10,022 nucleotides of DNA from assembly GCA_030613285.1 (NCBI GenBank), contig JAUWME010000043.1:1-10022 (forward strand), given 5' to 3'. The position numbers and the translations under genes are program-made. This document shows, piece after piece, positions 5,804 through 10,022 of the stretch (position 1 is its first letter; each line of letters begins with the position of its first letter). Source of the DNA: Candidatus Zymogenus sp. Lineage in GTDB: Bacteria > Desulfobacterota > Zymogenia > Zymogenales > Zymogenaceae. Under the pieces are notes generated by a model, which made no database searches, was not told the DNA's origin, and was given only the letters and a program-made list of their open reading frames with translations.

Positions 5804-6982
5804 ATGAATGTAAATGCATATCTAATAATACAGGGGCTGGTAGTGGGAAGTATCTATGGGTTGATTGCCCTTGGAGTGGTACTGATATATAAAACATCGG
5901 AGGTGTTGAATTTTGCCCACGGCAACATGGGGATGATTGCAGCATTTTTTTCTTACACCCTGATGGAAAAATATATGCCAAAGATGATGGAAGGTTTGGC
6001 CGGGAGCCTTTCCGGTATTGGTTTTATGCCCGGTGAGGAGTGGGGGGGGTACCTTGCCATCTCATTTATTGTTGTTCTTGCAATCGTATTTATTGTGGCG
6101 TTTTTCTTGGGTGTTGCCATTGAGTTTTTTACATTAAGGCCAATAACCAAATGGAAGGTACTCTTTTTTACACTACTTACTCTTGCCGGTTGTGTTTTAT
6201 CTCTGCCAGTACCAAAAATGGTGGTTTTCGGATATTTCATCTCTCATTTTCCTGATCTCGAGTTCATAATCAGATTTTTGTTTAATATGACGACGTTCTA
6301 TATATATTTCTTTTTCTTTCTCTTTTTCCTCGTCGAGTTCTTTACGATGGGCCCCGCTAAAGAGCCTACACAGCTCGGACTTATTGTTGTCACCATTGGG
6401 ATGTGGTTAATCCTTGATGGGGTAGCAAGTGGTTTCTTCGGCACACAAGACCACGCCCTGCCGCATCCTCTGGGCCCGGAGAGTTTTAAAATAGTTACTT
6501 TCTGGGGAATTCCCGTAAGTCAACTTGAACTGATTATCATAGCGATAACACTGATTCTCATTGTCTTTCTCTTCTTCTTCTTCAGATATTCCAAGGCGGG
6601 GACAGCCATGCGGGCAACTTCTCAGGTGGAAACTGCAGCAAGGCTGATGGGGATCAAAACAAAGAGGGTATTTGCCCTGACATGGGGGATCAGCTCGGTC
6701 CTTGGGGCAATCGCGGGAATCCTTGCGGCCTCGAAATTTTTTATAAACACCAATACGATGCTATTCCCGTTCTTAAAGGCCTTTGCAGCAGCCACGATGG
6801 GTGGATTGACAAGTCTTCCGGGCGCCATTATCGGCGGCTGGATATTGGGGGTTACCGAAAATCTTTTTGGCTATTACATCTCCATGGACTTAAAGACGCC
6901 CTTTGCGTTTCTGGTAATCGTCATTGTCCTTTCCATCAGGCCCTCAGGGCTTTTATCAAAACATTATGTGAAGAAGGTATAG
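5804..6982 (+). CDS. livH: Branched-chain amino acid-type ABC transporter permease, LivH family
   Basis: This is the second permease of the importer, expected to pair with the LivM-like subunit in the inner membrane. LivH features are the start QGLVVGSIYGLIALGVVLIY (10-29), VLNFAHGNMGM (34-44), the coupling loop AGTAMRATSQVETAARLMGI (265-284), KAFAAATMGGLTSLPGAIIGG (325-345) and the ending IRPSGLLSK. At 392 residues it is about 90-100 longer than typical LivH proteins of roughly 290-300. Most of the excess is at about 115-187, between the LRPITKW motif and LGLIVVTIGMWLIL, which usually follow closely. It is strongly hydrophobic, including a run rich in Phe at about 165-180, and could add two membrane helices. 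A smaller insert lies near 55-80. The start is supported by AGGA at 5794-5797. It is followed by a 93-base gap before the binding-protein gene. Confidence 0.92.
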   Translation: MNVNAYLIIQGLVVGSIYGLIALGVVLIYKTSEVLNFAHGNMGMIAAFFSYTLMEKYMPKMMEGLAGSLSGIGFMPGEEWGGYLAISFIVVLAIVFIVAFFLGVAIEFFTLRPITKWKVLFFTLLTLAGCVLSLPVPKMVVFGYFISHFPDLEFIIRFLFNMTTFYIYFFFFLFFLVEFFTMGPAKEPTQLGLIVVTIGMWLILDGVASGFFGTQDHALPHPLGPESFKIVTFWGIPVSQLELIIIAITLILIVFLFFFFRYSKAGTAMRATSQVETAARLMGIKTKRVFALTWGISSVLGAIAGILAASKFFINTNTMLFPFLKAFAAATMGGLTSLPGAIIGGWILGVTENLFGYYISMDLKTPFAFLVIVIVLSIRPSGLLSKHYVKKV

Positions 6983-7010
6983 TGAAAATAGGTTTCTAAT
7001 CTTTTTAAAA

Positions 7011-7023
7011 AAGGGGGTGATAG
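7011..7023 (+). promoter_or_regulatory. Near-perfect Shine-Dalgarno in front of a 7-codon ORF
   Basis: AAGGGGGTGAT (7011-7021) differs from the full complement of the 16S rRNA 3' tail (AAGGAGGTGAT) at one base only, and that base can still form a G-U pair. It is ideally spaced from the ATG at 7024, but that ATG opens only a seven-codon frame, not the binding-protein gene. Confidence 0.6.
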
Positions 7024-7047
7024 ATGAGGGTGTTCTTAACTTTTTAA
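7024..7047 (+). CDS. Putative 7-residue leader peptide MRVFLTF
   Basis: The frame ATG...TAA encodes MRVFLTF and starts six bases after an exceptionally strong ribosome-binding site. It ends 28 bases before the likely binding-protein start at 7076, which has its own site, GGAGATGA at 7063-7070. It is not in frame with the downstream gene, so it is not an N-terminal extension. It contains one Val and one Leu codon, which would suit a translation-coupled or attenuation-type control by branched-chain amino acids, but two codons are little evidence. It could also be a ribosome standby site with no peptide function. Confidence 0.35.
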   Translation: MRVFLTF

Positions 7048-7075
7048 CCTCTTTAATTTTTAGGAGATGACTATT

Positions 7076-8257
7076 ATGAAAACAATCAGACTATTAACGG
7101 TTTTTGCCCTTATCTTTGGGCTTATGGCCACAGTGGCAATTGCTGAGGATCCGGGCATTACCAAAGACGAGATTCTCATCGGCACTACGGGACCCCTGAC
7201 CGGCCCGGCAAATGCATGGGGCGCAGTCCAGAGGGCCATAGAGACATACTTCAAGGCCATCAACGCCGAAGGCGGGATAAATGGCAGAAAGCTTAAGCTC
7301 ATCATCCTGGATGACGGCTATTCGCCCCCGAATGCCCTTACCAACGTCAAAAAGCTCATCGAAGAGGAGAAAGTGTTTGCAATCGTGGGCGTACTTGGAG
7401 CCGCCAATGTCGAGGCCGTAAAGGATTATATCGACAAGAGCGATGTTCCATGGATCGGGATCATCGGCGGTAATCGTACCATTTCAGAACCACCAATAGA
7501 TAATGCATTTGTGGGTTATCCCCAGTACTTCCTGGGATCTCAAGTCTTGGTAAACTACGCCGTTAAAGAGTTGGGCATCAAGACTGTTGGTGTCTTCTAC
7601 CAGAATGACGAGTTCGGTGGTGACGGGCTTGCCGGCGCAGAGAAGGCCTGTAAAGATAATGGTATTGAGTTAGTGGCAAAAGTTCCATACGAAGTATCTG
7701 ACACCGATTTTTCCACCCATGCTCTTATGATGAAGCAGAAAAATCCAGATGCAGTGGTAATCTATGGCACGGCGAGACATTCAGCACTCTTTGTGGGCAC
7801 CTGCGCAAAGATGGGTTTTCTGCCCCAATGGCTCGGAACCAGCGCCATTTCAGATCCCGTTATGATAAAGCTTTTGGGTAAAGCCTGGGATGGCGCCATT
7901 GTTGCTAACTTTGCGCCAAATCCCCAAGGAGACACAGAAGGCGCCAAGTGGTATAGGGAGATGTTGGAAAAATACGCCGAAAGCGATGTGGATAAGGCCC
8001 TTGGGACTTTCACCATGGCTGGCTTCTACTTTGGTGAGTACCTTGTGGAGGGATTGAAAAGAGTAGAAGGACCCCTCACCAGAAAGGCTCTCATAAAGTC
8101 CATGGACTCGTTCAAAAATGTCAACGGGAAGTTTATTCACGATGTAACCTATACAAAGAAGGACCACAGAGGGCAGATATCCTTCTTTCTTATGAAAGCG
8201 AATGCAGAAACGGGTAAGTTGGAGACCATCTCAGAATGGCTCTACCCTGCAGAATAA
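7076..8257 (+). CDS. Periplasmic branched-chain amino acid-type substrate-binding protein (LivJ/LivK-like, Peripla_BP_6)
   Basis: This protein captures the substrate in the periplasm and delivers it to the LivH/LivM pair. I chose the ATG at 7076 (393 residues) rather than 7067, because the ribosome-binding site GGAG at 7063-7066 directly abuts 7067 but is well spaced from 7076. Residues 1-23 are a clean signal peptide (MKTIRLL, hydrophobic core, AIA before Glu-Asp). There is no lipobox cysteine, so it should be soluble. Type I periplasmic binding fold features are ILIGTTGPLTGPANAWG (33-49), INAEGGINGRKLKLIILDD (62-80) and the following YSPPNALTNVKKLI. The DDGYSPP form resembles binding proteins from HAAT systems of varied substrates, so a branched-chain amino acid, another amino acid or an organic acid all remain possible. 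A strong terminator-like hairpin follows immediately, which suggests higher expression than the flanking subunits. Confidence 0.92.
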   Translation: MKTIRLLTVFALIFGLMATVAIAEDPGITKDEILIGTTGPLTGPANAWGAVQRAIETYFKAINAEGGINGRKLKLIILDDGYSPPNALTNVKKLIEEEKVFAIVGVLGAANVEAVKDYIDKSDVPWIGIIGGNRTISEPPIDNAFVGYPQYFLGSQVLVNYAVKELGIKTVGVFYQNDEFGGDGLAGAEKACKDNGIELVAKVPYEVSDTDFSTHALMMKQKNPDAVVIYGTARHSALFVGTCAKMGFLPQWLGTSAISDPVMIKLLGKAWDGAIVANFAPNPQGDTEGAKWYREMLEKYAESDVDKALGTFTMAGFYFGEYLVEGLKRVEGPLTRKALIKSMDSFKNVNGKFIHDVTYTKKDHRGQISFFLMKANAETGKLETISEWLYPAE

Positions 8258-8273
8258 GAAACTTAGATTTGTT

Positions 8274-8301
8274 GGGCGGGGGGAGAACCCCCGCCCGTTT
8301 T
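8274..8301 (+). terminator. Intra-operon terminator or mRNA-stabilising hairpin
   Basis: GGGCGGGGG (8274-8282) pairs perfectly with CCCCCGCCC (8288-8296) around a GAGAA loop, followed by G and TTTT (8298-8301). It lies 17 bases after the binding-protein stop codon and 27 bases before livG. The position suits partial termination and 3'-end protection of the binding-protein message. Confidence 0.85.
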
Positions 8302-8327
8302 CTCATTATTTTTTAGAGAATTACTAA

Positions 8328-9104
8328 ATGTCCATCCTAAAAATATCCAATATGTCCATCTCCTTCGGCGGGCTTACCGCCCTGTCAGATATTTCCTTTG
8401 AGCTTAATAAAGGACAGATATTTTCCATCATCGGTCCAAACGGGGCTGGAAAGACAACAATTTTCAACTGCATCAGCGGAAACTACAGGCCCAACAGCGG
8501 TAAAATATCCTTTAATGGAATCAATATTACAAAAAAGAAACCCGACAAGGTGGCAAAACTCGGCATCGCCAGAACTTTTCAGAATATCGAACTCTTCTCC
8601 CACATGACCGCCCTCGATAATATCCTACTGGGCAGGCACATTCATATGAAGAACGGCGTACTCAAATCGATGCTTACATTTACTGAATATCTGGCGAAAG
8701 AGGAGATAAAACACAGAGAAGTTGCAGAAGAGATTATAGACTTTTTAGACCTCCAGTCCGCAAGAAACCAGTTTGTAATAAATCTCCCTTACGGAACGAG
8801 AAAGCTTGTGGAGCTCGGAAGGGCGCTTGCCATGTCGCCTGAAATTATGATGTTGGATGAGCCGTCGGCGGGGATGAACCTTGAAGAGAGAGAAGACCTG
8901 AAAATCTGGATCAAAGACATTCGAGACGATTTTGGCATCACAATCATCATCGTAGAGCACGACATGAACTTGGTTATGAATATATCAGACGAGATTATGG
9001 CGCTTAACTTTGGGAAAAAAATCGCTCAGGGAAAACCAGAGGAGATCCAGAAACATCCAGAGGTAATAAAGGCCTATCTGGGGGAGGAGGCAGTAAATGA
9101 GTAA
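8328..9104 (+). CDS. livG: Branched-chain amino acid-type ABC transporter ATP-binding protein, LivG family
   Basis: This is a cytoplasmic ATPase subunit that would pair with LivF to power import. Motifs in the 258 residues are: Walker A GPNGAGKTT (36-44), Q-loop Gln85 in ARTFQNIELF, a LivG-type signature LPYGTRKL (153-160), Walker B MMLDEPSAG (174-182) and the H-loop VEHDM (His211). The stretch SHMTALDNILLGRH after the Q-loop and the helical insert around 110-132 are typical of LivG rather than LivF. The length is normal. The ribosome-binding site is weak (AGAGAA at 8315-8320), and the gene lies just behind the GC hairpin, so its expression may be lower than that of the binding protein. Its last 8 bases overlap the start of livF, which indicates translational coupling. 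Confidence 0.94.
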   Translation: MSILKISNMSISFGGLTALSDISFELNKGQIFSIIGPNGAGKTTIFNCISGNYRPNSGKISFNGINITKKKPDKVAKLGIARTFQNIELFSHMTALDNILLGRHIHMKNGVLKSMLTFTEYLAKEEIKHREVAEEIIDFLDLQSARNQFVINLPYGTRKLVELGRALAMSPEIMMLDEPSAGMNLEEREDLKIWIKDIRDDFGITIIIVEHDMNLVMNISDEIMALNFGKKIAQGKPEEIQKHPEVIKAYLGEEAVNE

Positions 9105-9927
9105 GGTTCAAGGCGCCCAGAAAAAAAATATTAGTAGTGGAACGGCAAGCGGTGGAGACTTTTTGAAAGTGACCAACATCGAGACCCTTTACGATAAAAT
9201 AACCGCCTTAAAGGGCATCTCCGTCTCTGTTGAGAAGGGGAGCATCGTTACAATTTTGGGGGCAAACGGCGCAGGAAAAACCACAGTCTTAAAAACCATC
9301 ATGGGGCTTCTTGAAGACCAACCCGAAAAAGGAAAGATCATTTTTGATGGCAAAAGCATAGAACGAAAAAAGGCCGAAAATCTCGTTTCCCTGGGAATCT
9401 CCTACGTTCCAGAGGGGAGAGAAGTCTTTCCTGAACTAACAGTCAAAGAAAACCTCAAGATGGGTTCATACACAAGAAAAGATAAAAAAGGGATAACCGA
9501 AGATTATGAGAGAATGATTGGCTATTTCCCCGTTTTGGGGGAGAGGAAAAGGCAACTTGCAGGAACCCTCTCCGGCGGAGAGCAGCAAATGTTGGCCATC
9601 GCACGAGGACTGATGTCCCGCCCAAAGCTCCTGATGCTCGACGAACCTTCCCTGGGGTTAGCGCCAATCCTCGTAGGAGAGATTTTTGACATCATAAAAG
9701 AAATCAACAAAGAGGGCGTGACAATCCTCCTCGTAGAGCAAAACGCAAACTTAGCCCTCCAAATTGCCGATTACGGCTACGTACTGGAAACAGGAAGGAT
9801 CGTTCTTTCCAATACCTGCAAAAAACTTATGGAAAACGAGGATGTCAAGGAATTTTATCTCGGCGTTGTCAAAGAAGATTCGGTAAAAGGCTTTAAACGA
9901 TATAAAAGAAAAAAGAGATGGAGATGA
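9097..9927 (+). CDS. livF: Branched-chain amino acid-type ABC transporter ATP-binding protein, LivF family
   Basis: This is the second ATPase subunit of the importer. Motifs in the 276 residues are: Walker A GANGAGKTT (55-63), Q-loop region YVPEGREVFPELTV (103-116) with Glu in the LivF style, signature LSGGEQQMLAIAR (158-170), Walker B LLMLDEPSLGLAP (178-190) and VEQN (213-216). Gln in place of the H-loop His is normal for LivF. The protein is longer than the usual 230-240 residues at both ends. About 20 polar N-terminal residues precede the first strand (FLKVTNIETLY). After the usual closing FYLG there is a strongly basic tail (residues 263-276, nine Lys/Arg of 14). The start codon overlaps the end of livG by 8 bases, and GGAGG at about 9083-9087 is a good ribosome-binding site. 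It is the last gene of the operon seen here. Confidence 0.94.
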   Translation: MSKVQGAQKKNISSGTASGGDFLKVTNIETLYDKITALKGISVSVEKGSIVTILGANGAGKTTVLKTIMGLLEDQPEKGKIIFDGKSIERKKAENLVSLGISYVPEGREVFPELTVKENLKMGSYTRKDKKGITEDYERMIGYFPVLGERKRQLAGTLSGGEQQMLAIARGLMSRPKLLMLDEPSLGLAPILVGEIFDIIKEINKEGVTILLVEQNANLALQIADYGYVLETGRIVLSNTCKKLMENEDVKEFYLGVVKEDSVKGFKRYKRKKRWR

Positions 9928-9931
9928 CCCT

Positions 9932-9955
9932 CTGCCAAAGCTGTCGGTAGTTTTT
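9932..9955 (+). terminator. Weak candidate terminator after livF
   Basis: CTGCC (9932-9936) can pair with GGTAG (9946-9950), with one G-U pair and a 9-base loop, and five T residues follow directly (9951-9955). The stem is short, so it may be a weak terminator or chance. It begins 5 bases after the livF stop codon. Confidence 0.35.
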
Positions 9956-10022
9956 CGTTGGAGGGGTTGCTGGGGCTGCTCGTAATTTAATGAGGGGGCT
10001 TGGGATTGTTGGGGGTTGTTGG

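Noticed and set aside
6295..6335. Pyrimidine-rich tract in the LivH gene
   Set aside because: Explained by Phe/Leu/Tyr codons of a hydrophobic segment; the frame is intact on both sides, so there is no sign of slippage or frameshift.
9724..9744. LivF H-loop with Gln instead of His as a possible inactivating change
   Set aside because: VEQN is the normal form in LivF proteins, so it is not a defect.
9990..10022. ATG opening a frame that runs off the right edge
   Set aside because: Only 11 codons are visible, in a G/T low-complexity stretch, with no ribosome-binding site before it.

Overview
The window looks like part of a chromosome from a Gram-negative (diderm) bacterium of middling GC content. 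The transport binding protein has a plain signal peptide with no lipobox, which suggests a soluble periplasmic protein. The mix of FHA/VWA/PP2C signalling genes with a Liv-type ABC transporter is common in Desulfobacterota and related deltaproteobacterial lineages. That placement is an inference from style and is weak. I see no mobile element, CRISPR array, tRNA or rRNA.

Region A (1-4122) is a membrane-linked protein-phosphorylation module, all on the plus strand. It holds the C-terminal end of an FHA protein cut by the window edge, then an intact secreted-VWA / transmembrane / cytoplasmic-FHA protein, then 14 bases later a PP2C-type Ser/Thr phosphatase with one transmembrane helix and an unrecognised extracytoplasmic domain of about 300 residues. 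The two FHA tails are clearly related to each other, so the first gene may be a tandem paralogue of the second. No kinase is visible; one may lie upstream. The inferred design is that outer domains sense something, FHA domains read phosphothreonine, and PP2C erases it.

Region B (4123-4614) has no gene. Its first half is GC-richer and ends in a terminator-like hairpin. Its second half is AT-rich and carries a candidate extended -10 promoter for the transporter operon.

Region C (4615-9927) is a complete branched-chain amino acid / HAAT-family ABC transporter in the order permease (LivM), permease (LivH), binding protein (LivJ/K-like), ATPase (LivG), ATPase (LivF). The binding-protein gene is set apart on both sides. 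Upstream is a 93-base gap with an extremely strong Shine-Dalgarno driving a 7-codon ORF. Downstream is a perfect 9-bp GC hairpin followed by T residues. This suggests the binding protein is made in excess over the membrane and ATPase parts. Both permeases appear longer than usual and carry extra internal segments. The true substrate cannot be told from sequence.

The last 95 bases hold a weak terminator-like hairpin and a G-rich tract running off the window.
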